From Phoronis australis (lineage: Eukaryota; Phoronida; Phoronidae), in assembly GCA_002633005.1 (NCBI GenBank), contig NMRA01000536.1:1-64000 (forward strand): 64,000 nt of DNA, given 5' to 3'. Position numbers and translations under genes: made by a program. Positions within the stretch are counted from its first letter, which is position 1; the number at the start of each line of letters is the position of its first letter. Below the pieces are notes generated by a model. It ran no database searches and was not told the DNA's origin. It was given only the letters and a program-made list of their open reading frames with translations. Of this stretch, positions 34,701 through 44,682 are shown piece after piece.

Positions 34701-37700
34701 TCATACATGCATTCAATGACTGGTAAGACAATGCATTGATTGTCTCAAACATTTCCTCTTTTCTGATTTAAGTCTGTACTCTTAGGAGCACTTTCGCTGA
34801 AAAATACTTTAGCATACGAGGCATATGAAAAAACACAAGCATTTCAATGACAACAATAATTTATAATAATCGTTCGATTCTAAATTCAAATAAGATTTTT
34901 ACCTTAGAGTAGCCTTCTAGAGAACCATCGCGAAAAACAATTTTTGTAAATTTGAAAGGTTTTAAAATAAAAATGGACACAAAAGTCAAGCAATATTTCA
35001 CCCCCCTCTAGTCTAACCATATCATTCAGCACTGCAAGCCCGTGTTTTTCAGAACAAAATCATTACCCATCCATCTGTGTGCGCAAGGAATATCTGACAC
35101 TTAAAAACTATCATTACACCCACAAAGGTGATATCACAGCAAAATTTCCCTCAGATTTCTTCTAAATTCCAATAATCCCAAGTCTAATTGCAAAGCAAAG
35201 TCCTTCTCGTTTATCATAATCAAACTGACATTTGCTGGAGTGACGCTCAAGGATGTGCAGTTGAAGCACCTTTTCCTTTTACTGTCTGATTGGCTGACAG
35301 GAGAAGAGGTGGTGCATTGCCATTGGCTCCCTGTAGTCCTTGAGGTGGAGAGTGCTGTCAATGACTCACCTCTCTCTTGGAAGCAGAGGATCACTGAACA
35401 ACCAGTTCAAGTTCAACGATAAATGCAAAATGAAAACTCTTTGAATAGTAACAACTAAAATCATCTAATTTGCCTTCTTTTAAGAATTGGTCAAAAAGGT
35501 ATAAAACATGGTGACTAAATTGCGCCAAGTTTCTAGAATTGATTGCACCTACAGGCGGTCAATGCTCGTTTTTATTCAAAGCAGCATTTGTTTTCAACTC
35601 AATGTTTCAACGTGAAGAACTGCTAATAAAGCTGGTCTATCAAACTGGACTGAAAAACAATTCCAGAACATCCTCGGTTGTAAATAACAGATAACCTGCC
35701 ACTGAATCACACCTGTCATACTTTGCAAGGGTGTGCAGTGGTGGAATGAGGATTCATTATAGTTTTGGGGGTGGCACACTTTGAGAGCCAACCATGAGCA
35801 TATATAGTACATTTTCCGAAATTTGAACAAAAGCATTGGAAAAAATTGTAATTTTTCTGCACTTTAAAAGTATGCTACAACTTCATTGTGTGTTTATTGA
35901 TAACACTGAGTTGTACTGCATAAACTGTGCAAATAATAGTTTTTTGCCTGCTTATGTTCTTTGCAAAATTTTGGTAAAACAATTTTCACTATTCCGAAAT
36001 ATTGTGAAGAAATAAAGTCATTTTCAACAGAAGATACAATTTGGGCGACGAGAAAGGTAAAGTAAAAGAAAAGTCGACAATTCAAAAACACATTCATACT
36101 TACCTAAAGACGCCTTCCGCTTTTTTCTACACAGGAAAATATTCGTTGCTGACAAAAACAAGCCATTACTAAAACCTACGTATTATTTAGTATGCATGGG
36201 AAATCATCAATTCTACAAAGATGTCAGCTTCAACTTGTCTAGTGATAAAGGGCACACTCTCTCCAGGGCTATTAACATGTGAACAATGGGGACCGACTAA
36301 CACCGTGATCTAATCAGACATAAAATAATGTGCAAGAAAACCAAGGTAGGATTCAGAAATGGCTTACATCTCACAGTACGAAACTGGATAATGAAACTTC
36401 TAGTTTGCGGATGCCAACAGTGCCAATAATTTTACGACTTGTCCCAGAAAATGGTCTCGTAAAATTACATTTATGGTTTAGACTATGTGTTCCCACAAAA
36501 AATGTGATTTTAGGCTCTCACAAATGCCGGATGATTTTGGGAAAAAGGCAAAATCGAATCTCAAGATTAGACCAAAAAATCACACCAATCGCCATCCTTT
36601 TTGGTACCTTCTCATAATGATTCTAAACCATGATGCTTTGGAACTAGACCCCACCAATTGCATATTTTTTGATACTGTTTTTATATTTACAAGTAAGTTT
36701 CACAACACATTTTGAAACCGACGGTAAATATGACAAGATTTTCGACATCAGGATTCAGGTTAGTCAGAGCAGTCTGAATTCTCACACAAAGCAAATTCCT
36801 TCGTCACCGCATCATCTAGATCGAACCAATCAGAAGCCATCTATGGTATGATACATTGCAACACCGCGTTGATGATGACAAAAGTTTACGGTAACCTATC
36901 TCCTCAAAATGTACATATTATCTACCTACACCAGTATACCCAAGTGACACATTGGAATATAGCTCGCTAATGTTCATGTCCGTAATTACATTTGCATAGA
37001 TATAGACGCTGCTATCATTTCACTGGCACAACCTGTTCACCTATTTCTAGGAGCTGAGAAAGCTGACAATGGTCTCTCGTGGGCTGCAAAAGTCAACACA
37101 TGGTCAGCCATGTACGACCAATCATTTATCAACATGACATGATATTAAAAAGGATATTTTTATCAACAATTAAAAACCTACCAAGCTCTTTGAATTTCCA
37201 AAGATATTAAACTGGTCTTAAGGTCTTCTACCAGACTACTGACAAAAATCTGAAGTCAATAATCTTGTAGTTCAAACTTCCAGATGTACCTGTCACCTAC
37301 TATCAAATGTTGCATTTTTCACAGACAATTAGTCTAGGTGTTAAGAAACTAAACAGTCAGTTAAGAAACTAAAATCTGAAAATATCACTTTTCCAATACA
37401 CATAATGTAGTATGGTGCAGTATGTAAAATTATCTTCAATTTAGGATACAGTATGGTCAGCAAGTGAAACTTAATTTTCATTTTTGCTTGCAGCATGCGT
37501 AACACCAAATTAAATGCTTTTCCATGTTCAAATTCTGTTTCACAGCTACCCGCAAAAATGTGGGCATTCAGAACAATGTTAGAAGCCTATGAAAAATGAA
37601 AAAAGGGTAGTTTAGCAATTGTTTTTGTTCAAAATGTGTGAGATTTTACCCCGTTTGATCACAAAAATAGAATGTTTAGCTGCGGAATAAGAAAAATAAC

Positions 37701-40700
37701 CTCAATGATAAGTCATGTTTTTCAAGAGCTCTAGTCTATTTACCCACTTAAGAGAAACACAGATTTTCATTTGCTTAGATTCTAATGGCCAATTTAGATA
37801 AAGCAGAAACCATCTCAGCACCTGAGTGTTTTCACCATAATGCCTCCAGGGTGAGCTGACTCAGCACACTTAACTGCTGGGATGAGTAAACATAACTGGT
37901 CAAAAGTTAGACCTTGAAGGGCCAACTCTCACCTGATTAAGTTCAATTGGGCCAGGAGAGGTTTTCAATGGGTAATCTCATTGGAGTAGTATTGTAAGTT
38001 AATAGGTATTTAACCAGGCACTTGACTGATAAGATTTCACTGGACAAATAGAACAACAATGGTGAAGTGTGCTGGGCACGTGCAGTGAAATGGAACGCCA
38101 CCAGCCAGGTTACAATTATTGTGTGATATGAATATATCAATGTGTAATCCACAATTACGATGTGATAGGACATCACCGTCAGCCATTAAACACGGGAACC
38201 ACGTGCACGCAACCTAAAAAGTAGTGTAGAGGAAACACTGCGTAGGGGAGACACTTCACTTTCCCACAAACTGTGCAAATCTATTTGTTTATTTAAGGTT
38301 AAACAATTATGTTTTAACCCGTGAGAAAAATGTTATCAGCGCTGAAAACTAATATTGCATTTGAAAAAAAACACATCACTCAAACTGTCACCAAAACCGA
38401 GCAGGCCTTTAATACGACAATGGGATGTCAACAAAGCAAAACAACAGCTCCAAAAATATCAATGTCCAGACAAGTATTTCAGTAAATATTGGGCTAGGCT
38501 AATGGTTTCAAACACACTGCAAGAACATGGCAAGTAAAGTCATAATAGCCATGTTTTACGTCCTATGCCGATTTCTAACAGGATCACATTATGGTGCAGC
38601 ACCTCTTTGCTATCGAAACATGAAATGAAAACAATAAATAACTTGCACAGTCAACACTGGAATACCAAATTGTGCTAACAGCTTAGCCTGGGATTAATCT
38701 TGAAAGACCTGTCATTACTAAAGTGGGCGGTGCAAGATCAGGTTAATATTCAAATGGGAAAGTGCGCACATGACTGAACCATCGATCTCTAGATGATGAT
38801 GAAAATAAATCCCGTTAAGGCACTAGACCGCATTCAGGTATTCGTGGCTGCTATTGATCCAGGGTCTTGTGAACGGGTATGTACAAATACTGGGTATTTA
38901 CAGCCGAGATGGAACGGTGCTTAATTCGAGTGGAAGATGTCAGGGCCTCGGGCAGGATCAGCACCAACTGGCATAGTTTGAATGCAAACAGATTATAACA
39001 GTCGACTAAACACCTCGATTGGTATTGTCCTTTGTGACGGCGGAGATCAAATTAAATTCCATATAATCTAGAGGTTTTTGGTATCCAATTAAATTCTGCA
39101 AATGAGAGGTTCTTATTATTTGTTTTCCTTGGTTGTGGAGTAATTAATATCAGAAACTGAATACAGTAGAGACATTGACAACAAGCAATTATGAGTGCTT
39201 TGCAAGAACAATGGATCTCGTTTTGAAATGAGCAGTTTGTAATTACCGACATATTAGAAAAGGGAAACGGCAACTGATTAGACTTACAAAGGGTTGGAAT
39301 TTTAATATTTCCTAAAACAAATCAGCCATGTTCACTTTATTGGATTGATCAAGTGATTAGAGCAATGGTTTAGGTAATCTGTTTTTAATTTCCTCTAAAC
39401 TGAACTGGGAGAACATTTTAAAGTGAAATCAAAACCATGAGACTGATGACGGTGTAAAACAGAAATTTCTTTACAAATAATTATGAAGGAATAAAAATGA
39501 AGAATTCTGAACAACATGTCAAAAATTACAAACTAAACATAAACCAAATGGGACATTTTATGAGTAGCAGTGAGTGGCATAAGGAAATTTCCATCATGAA
39601 GATGATATGTATTTGCAAATATTTCTCTCAGTTTTTCATAAATAACAAACACAATATGATTGAGGTAGTGTTTACGCCCCCAAGAAATGCCAGTTGCTGG
39701 TAATGTCACAAAGTTTATCTGCTTTTGTTCCCTCCCATGTAACAATACAACAATTCCTCAATTACTTAGCTAAGGAATGGCTGACAAGCAAAATTCTATT
39801 CTGTCAAATTTTTCTAAAAAGAAAAAAGAATATTTTAGTCTATTACTGGCAGTAGCAGACACTAAAAACAACAATTACAATTGCTAACAGCAAAGTAATC
39901 CGCCTTTGAAAAATGGAAAAATCATAAGTTTGGTAATTATTTTTGTACGAATTACCAAAATGGTATTCACTTGAAAATGACTTGATGTCATGTGAACTCA
40001 GAGGCTTTCCCAACAGCGCGGCTACTGTATTCAGAAAAATAGTTTCCTCAGTTAAAAGCACATCTTATGGACCAGATAAACTCAGTCCACTGACTCACAA
40101 ACACAGCTCATGGAAAGCCAGACACGACTTAGCAACTGCCCGAAACAAGGTTCACCACGGACTGCCAAACACGGTGGTGGGCTCACAGAACAAGGCTTAT
40201 GCACCCGAAAATCCATAACCTTACTCACCAACACCGCCCACAGACAGCCCATTCGGAGACGCAAGGAATACACTACCAAAAAATTTGCTTACTATCTGAA
40301 ATGTTTTCCTTGATTTTGACATCCACCTATGAGTTCAGTCGAGGAGACTTCGGAAGGCGTGTATCTGGTGCGATCATACTCTTCCTCCGAGTATTGATCG
40401 ATTAGTTCAAGCAAATTCTTATTCTAATCACCAATTCTTAACTTTGAATAAAACAATCAAATTTAAGAATTGGATAAGATAGCCATCCATTTCGCATTAA
40501 AAGATTTGCTTGCAGAAAGTATAATGATAAACAGCTAGGGTCCGGGATGCTTCTATTTTGGGGCCAAATATCAGCTCCATTCATCACTGAAAAGTATTTT
40601 AAAATCACACCATACTGCCATCATTAGGCCCAAAATTTCCCTAAAATGACTAAAAAACACCCCCACACACAGAAACACTCCTAACTCCCATAGTCCTTCA

Positions 40701-43700
40701 AATTGGTGGTGGTTGTTGAAGACACAGGGGGGCCCTGACAAAGATGTCCCCATTAACAAAGACAACACATGGAGATAAAGACAGCAATGATTAGTACGTT
40801 ATCTTTATTGGTAATTACAGATCACCTACAGCATTGAATTGGAACAGCATTGTCACAAACTGCTCGAGTCCATTTCCACCCAACATATGGCCAGGGAATC
40901 TACAGACCCAAGCTCACTCTTAATGACTGGTCTCTGAAGGTGCTCTAGCAATTAAAAGGATCAATTAGTGTAACCAGCAAACCGGCAAGATGTTTGGTTA
41001 GGGAAAGGACAGCAGCTCCCTCTAGATTTCCATGCAGCAACTTTCCAATACACAATGTTAGTTTTCATGGTACCCCATAACAAAATTTTGTCAATGGTCC
41101 ACAGTAGCCAGTATAACTACTAGTATTTCGGATGGTCGAAATTCCCGAGAAAACTGTGTTGAGATAACAGTTGTCTAACTCCTCAAAATGTTTCTTTCAC
41201 TTTTTCACGAAGCTTGGTAGACTAGCGAGCAACAGTCGATTACAGATGACCCAAATTTAGAGAACCAGTTTGATGGCTTTAATCCTAAAGAGAAAACTAG
41301 TTCTTAAAACATGACCTCATTGAAAATGATTTTATGCCCACTAGCCAATAGATTCAAATTGGTGTCCAGTCTAAAGTCATTGAAGACCTCAAGATTTCAT
41401 TAGGGCAACATTGCATGATGTTGAACTTTCAACTTGTGCTCCATTTTTAAACCAATTTTTGTCGGCTCAGCTACGTTTATTCTACCTTACTGTTTTGCAT
41501 GTTACGCATTACAAACCGGTGTACCTCATACCTTGTGTGCATAGGGTGAGGTACAAGTCTATTTTCGTTCGAAAAAGCCAGTCATAAAGCATCTACCTTG
41601 TGTGTACTTTTCATCATTGCTGGCATGACAAAACAAACTGGGGAATGGATTGATAACAAAGCGGTATCTGCTAGTTGCGTGTCATCAGCACTCAGTGACC
41701 TATAGCGCTTACCACTGGCCAGTGACGAGAAAAATCTGCAAAATGGGCCTCCTAGAAAAGCAAGCATAACAGCAGGTAATAAGTTGCACAAGGGCAGACC
41801 CACGTCACTTAATTACCATTCAACCCTATTAAAAACCACTTCTAATCACAAGACTGGGAATGTGGAAACGCAGCGGCTAAATATTTGATGTTTAGAATCA
41901 AAACTCGATTATCAGCCATGTTTTCATACCTAATGGTGAGATTAGCTCAAATTGACCTGTGGAATTTTTTAGTCGCGAGATATCAGGAGACACCACGCTG
42001 AGTCATGACAGCCACCAACATGAACTTGAGATCGGGATGATGACAAGATCACACTAGGCTAATCCATAAAAATTCACAACATTTGGAAACACGATTGATT
42101 AAATGTCAATCAAGTTCATATTCTGTCACCGATAACTGTTCACCTGACACTGTCATATGACTATTTGGACACGTATGTACTTCGACAAAAATGTGAGAAA
42201 TCATACACAAACTGCTTTCAAGGAAGAGCGTGGTTCAAATTTACCACAAGGGGAAAAACGTCCCTTGTTTTGATAATTTCACTCCTAGGCTGCAAAACAA
42301 GAAGCACAAAAATGGTTGGAACTATTTGTTTAAAGAAGTTAAACGTGTGAAAAGCATTTATAACCTCATGGCCTTCCTTCCTATTTCAAAAGTTAGAAGC
42401 AAAAATAACCTGGAAAGACTGAAATTTGAGCCCTTTTAGATAAACCCCCGAAAAAGTCCACCGACACTAGGGTAACTCTTCCCATGTTTGACTGACAGCA
42501 TAATGGGGGAGGCAGTAGATTGCAATTTCCATGTTCTGAAGAAAAATGAACAAATGAATGTTAATATTGTACAAAAGTTTCAGCGACAACGGTTTATTTT
42601 TGTAGAAAGTAAGCCATTGTTTGAACATGAAAAATGACAATTTCAGAATTTTTGTTGGTAAGAAATCACCAATTTATTCTATGTTTTTAGGTTTTTCCTG
42701 TTTTTAATCATGAAATGATTCAGAAGTATATTATTGTTGTGTTCGTGTGGATCTTACCATACCTAGCACTGCAGTGGCCCTTTCACTCTCAGTTATGAGC
42801 GTTTATTATCACACAAAGAGCAGACTATCTGCTTAATTTATCAGAGGCAGGTTATTCCAGAGGGAAGTTGCAATATTATCTTAATATTTACAGGAGTGCT
42901 CACTCTACGTGAACCGCTTATCTCCAGTTTGCAAAGAGCCTGGCTGAGAGATGTAAGGGTTGCCGTTCACCACAAGGGGTCACCGTGCATGTCTCACCTT
43001 CAGACAATGAAAGTGGAAGTCCGTGTTCAATTGGAGAGTCATGCAACCATTAATGTTTTAGCCCAGAAATTACATCCATGGGGAGCCCACCTAATCATCA
43101 GTGAACTTGTGAAAATCTACCAAATGTGAGCAAAATTTTTTTAAGGAGCTATACGTGATATTAGAAAGTGTGAGCAAAATTTTTTGAAGGAGCTATACAT
43201 GATATTAGAAAGTGCAATGGTGTTTTAATTAAATTACTAATCAATTTCTAAAACATTATTAAATATGTCTACAACATCAAATTTGATTGGTATGAAAAGA
43301 CATGGAAGGAAAAATGGTTCGTACATCGAATGCAGCAAAAAAAAAATTGAAGACAAGTACGACAATACAAAGATTTACCATATTAGTCGAAAATGTAGAA
43401 ATTGTGATAATGAAGAAAATTGCATTGTCAGTCAGACCCTGTGCATTAATTTACATATGGCTACACCCCATCTGAATTATTGTTTGTAATCAACATTCCT
43501 GTTCCTTGCTACTGGGTTAAATACAAATTAAATTTATACAAAATATCAAGACTAAGGAATTCACAAAAAACTTGTAATCTCAAAAGTAGAGCTTAACAAC
43601 TGCTAGAGGAATAAAATTGTGCCTCACTGTGCGGATGCCGGCACCTGCCTTCACCGTCAACAACTTCCGTCACCACCGACACAATCAAGGATTCCTAGGA

Positions 43701-44476
43701 CAAGGCACACGTGAAGAACGCCATATCCACCTGCCAACCCCGAGTTGTCCAGGGTTCAGAATGACAATAAATTTAGCCAACTGCCTTCTGATCTCTGATA
43801 TAACAGATTATGAAAGGATCTCCAGTTAGACAACACACTAGATCAGTTGAACAGCTCGGTTACTCAAGTGACTGTTGAATTCTTGACAAAGACTACCAGT
43901 TGAGAACCAAACAGATCCTTGTCTGTGGAGTGCATGATTCGAGATGTTCAGCAGACTTCAAATGTTGAAAAGGAAATGTTTCTGGAGTTATTAATTCTTG
44001 ATGACTAGAAGGGGAGGGGGCTTTGGGGATTAATCGAAGATTACACTAAATTTGTCCTGATTAATGTTCAAATAAAAATTGTTAATTTTTACTTGCATAT
44101 CAAGTGACAGTAAAATAAAATATGCGGTTTATCGCAACCAGTGAATCGACGAATCACACATCAGCGAATACTCAAAGCCTCTTCTATATATATATTTATT
44201 TTTATCAAGAAAGATTTTCAAATAATAAATTGTTTTGAGAAGTGCTGACGAATAAAAACTACCCAGACACATTTTCACAAACCACCACAGTAGCAACCGA
44301 ACTGACATGATATACAACACCAATCAGGTAAACCTCAATCACTCAACACTGCATTCCATTAGGTAGCTGCCACTTTCTGAAACACCCAAAAATCACATAC
44401 CTTTAGCCTTCAGTGCCAGTGCCAAGAAGAAATCAACCCCTTCCTCATACACAATGGGCTGGCGACCGATCGTCAT
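16646..44476 (-). CDS. zeb: ZEB/zfh-1 zinc-finger homeobox repressor (seven-exon model)
   Basis: Exons at 44401-44490, 23009-23194, 21562-21723, 18966-21064, 18321-18513, 17244-17378 and 16646-16740 join with consistent phases to a 981-residue protein from the ATG at 44476. Order: acidic N-terminus, five C2H2 fingers (~157-295), a central finger (~496-518), a homeodomain (~562-621), CtBP-type motifs PLDLS (~703) and ALNLS, then three C-terminal fingers. This is the two-handed E-box (CACCT) repressor architecture, a nuclear factor that recruits CtBP and controls mesenchymal and neural fates. Vertebrate ZEB1/ZEB2 are 1,100-1,200 residues with seven main fingers. The six exons from 23194 down are certain; the 44401 exon is probable. 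Confidence 0.93.
16741..17065. repeat. Decayed minisatellite in the last ZEB intron
   Basis: About ten units of 29-39 bp resembling GAATTCATATTGCTTTAACG plus ACAAATTTGCAGAT run from the terminal exon's acceptor to ~17065. The first unit supplies the real splice acceptor CTGCAG, and other units carry similar TGCAG words. Confidence 0.75.
17244..17378 (-). CDS. zeb: ZEB exon: C-terminal fingers 8 and 9 (part)
   Basis: 135 nt, phase 1 to phase 1. It reads [34 protein letters not shown] and [11 protein letters not shown], matching the conserved C-terminal cluster that contacts the second CACCT half-site. Splice signals: acceptor CTGCAG at 17379-17384, donor GTCAGTAA below 17244. The intron between this exon and the last splits the final finger after the SHSG motif. 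Confidence 0.95.
17379..18320 (-). other. ZEB intron, nothing else seen
   Basis: A 942-bp intron with good splice signals at both ends and no further feature seen. Confidence 0.7.
18321..18513 (-). CDS. zeb: ZEB exon: linker and C-terminal finger 7
   Basis: 193 nt, phase 0 to phase 1. It starts with [15 protein letters not shown] after acceptor TTAG, then a basic KKKRKSWKQ stretch, then the finger [13 protein letters not shown] and [10 protein letters not shown]. The donor is GTAAGTGC. The ATG at the first codon is internal, not a translation start, because the previous exon ends in phase 0 with CAG. The KSWKQ stretch repeats one found at the end of the previous exon. Confidence 0.94.
18966..21064 (-). 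CDS. zeb: ZEB main exon: N-fingers, central finger, homeodomain, CtBP motifs
   Basis: 2099 nt, phase 1 to phase 0. Fingers by ligands: FKCPHC...H-x4-H, FMCPKC...H-x3-H, CGVCRKTF...[20 protein letters not shown], and [19 protein letters not shown] ending [17 protein letters not shown] segment corresponds to the conserved block before the central finger in ZEB1/2. The central finger reads YCRFCYESF with HQHERYLC. The homeodomain runs from [10 protein letters not shown] to [20 protein letters not shown] and ALNLS fit CtBP binding. The third finger has no counterpart in vertebrate ZEB. Long plus-strand open frames over this exon are antisense shadows. Confidence 0.96.
21562..21723 (-). CDS. zeb: ZEB N-terminal acidic exon
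   Basis: 162 nt, phase 1 to phase 1. It is rich in E, D, S and T and contains [17 protein letters not shown], closely matching the DTAxIxPEAPEE block that lies just before the first finger in vertebrate ZEB2. Acceptor CATTAG, donor GTCAGTGG. It is a multiple of three, so skipping would keep the frame. Confidence 0.9.
21724..23008 (-). other. ZEB intron, nothing else seen
   Basis: A 1.29-kb AT-rich intron. The short open frames in it show no motif. Confidence 0.7.
23009..23194 (-). CDS. zeb: ZEB N-terminal exon
   Basis: 186 nt, phase 1 to phase 1, open throughout. It encodes an acidic, serine-rich stretch beginning [12 protein letters not shown] and ending [10 protein letters not shown]. Acceptor TTGCAG, donor GTACTCAT. 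No domain is recognised, but disordered acidic N-termini are usual in ZEB proteins. It is a multiple of three with symmetric phases like its neighbours. Confidence 0.85.
23491..23550. repeat. Four exact 15-bp tandem copies
   Basis: The unit AGATGACCACGCAAT is repeated four times without mismatch, so it is recent. Confidence 0.95.
23727..23838. promoter_or_regulatory. Cluster of ZEB/Snail-type E-boxes
   Basis: CAGGTG at 23727, CACCTG at 23813, CAGGTA at 23820 and TACCTG at 23833 fall within 112 bases of a relatively GC-rich stretch. ZEB and Snail proteins bind CAGGTG/CAGGTA, so feedback control is possible. Confidence 0.35.
31415..31428. promoter_or_regulatory. RFX X-box-like palindrome
   Basis: GTTCCCGTGGCAAC fits the GTYNCCNNGGNRAC pattern bound by RFX factors. 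It is a single site, so chance is possible. Confidence 0.35.
33269..33597. promoter_or_regulatory. Cluster of ZEB/Snail-type E-boxes
   Basis: CAGGTA at 33269, CAGGTG at 33282 and CAGGTA at 33377, 33418 and 33592 give five sites in 330 bases, in an otherwise AT-rich intron. Confidence 0.35.
35370..35393 (-). other. Candidate 24-nt microexon
   Basis: Lies between the acceptor TTGTTCAG and the strong donor GTGAGTCA. It would enter and leave in phase 1 and add VILCFQER, fitting the phase of the neighbouring ZEB exons. No homology was recognised. Confidence 0.2.
36104..36126 (-). other. Candidate 23-nt microexon encoding KKRKASL
   Basis: Lies between CCTGTGTAG and a near-perfect donor GTAAGTATG. 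Entering in phase 2 it reads KKRKASL and exits in phase 1, as needed by 23009-23194. The basic word recalls the CKRRKQANP start of vertebrate ZEB proteins, but the match is short. Confidence 0.22.
37505..37650 (+). repeat. Dispersed AT-rich repeat, copy A
   Basis: Shares ordered blocks with 52880-53018 and 49510-49650: TTCCATGTTCAA, CACAGCTACC, AACAATGTTAnAAGCC, TGAAAAATG, GCAATTnTTTTTGT. These blocks define a family with copies in both orientations. Weaker cores occur at 24090-24150, 26405-26460, 29578-29630, 33865-33955 and 39880-39960. Confidence 0.65.
43125..43212. repeat. Two 44-bp tandem copies
   Basis: TGTGAGCAAAATTTTTT plus AAGGAGCTATAC repeats with period 44 and two differences. Confidence 0.9.
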
Positions 44477-44490
44477 TTTTGAAAAGCAAT
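44401..44490 (-). CDS. zeb: Probable 5' coding exon of ZEB
   Basis: 90 nt between an acceptor TTTTGTGCTAG and a strong donor AAAG|GTATGTGA, phase 1 to phase 1, matching the phase required by 23009-23194. An ATG at 44476-44474 begins [13 protein letters not shown] and the rest reads [12 protein letters not shown]. Local GC and codon mix differ from the AT-rich flanks. I do not recognise the peptide, and the link to ZEB over a 21-kb intron is inferred from strand and phase. It could be a cassette exon following an earlier first exon. Confidence 0.5.
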
Positions 44491-44636
44491 CTAGCACAAA
44501 ATAATATGTAAGAACTCACTAAGCGTTTAATAGAAAAAAGATACAAACAAAGGAACATGATCTTCAAACAGCCTTTAATCCAATTATTCAGAAGGTTGAT
44601 GCAGACAAAATGACTTTGAAGACTGTACATTTGTTT

Positions 44637-44682
44637 AATAATAATAGTAACAATAACAATAACATCAATAATAATAATAACT
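44637..44682. repeat. (AAT/AAC)n microsatellite
   Basis: An imperfect run of AATAAT and AACAAT triplets. Confidence 0.9.

Larger units (their letters stand above)
23195..44400 (-). other. Large ZEB intron
   Basis: A 21.2-kb AT-rich intron. It holds several copies of a dispersed AT-rich repeat, clusters of CAGGTG/CAGGTA words, an X-box-like site, short tandem repeats and two candidate microexons. Open frames such as 28102-28491 (129 codons, plus) show no recognisable domain. Confidence 0.6.

Noticed and set aside
39943-40313. Overlapping plus-strand frames in a GC-richer patch
   Set aside because: No motif, several competing frames, and one edge overlaps a dispersed repeat core.
41535-41595. 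Minus-strand ATG frame ending at donor GTATGAG in phase 1
   Set aside because: Phase fits ZEB, but the 20-residue peptide has no support and a stop lies immediately before the ATG; kept only as a chance candidate.
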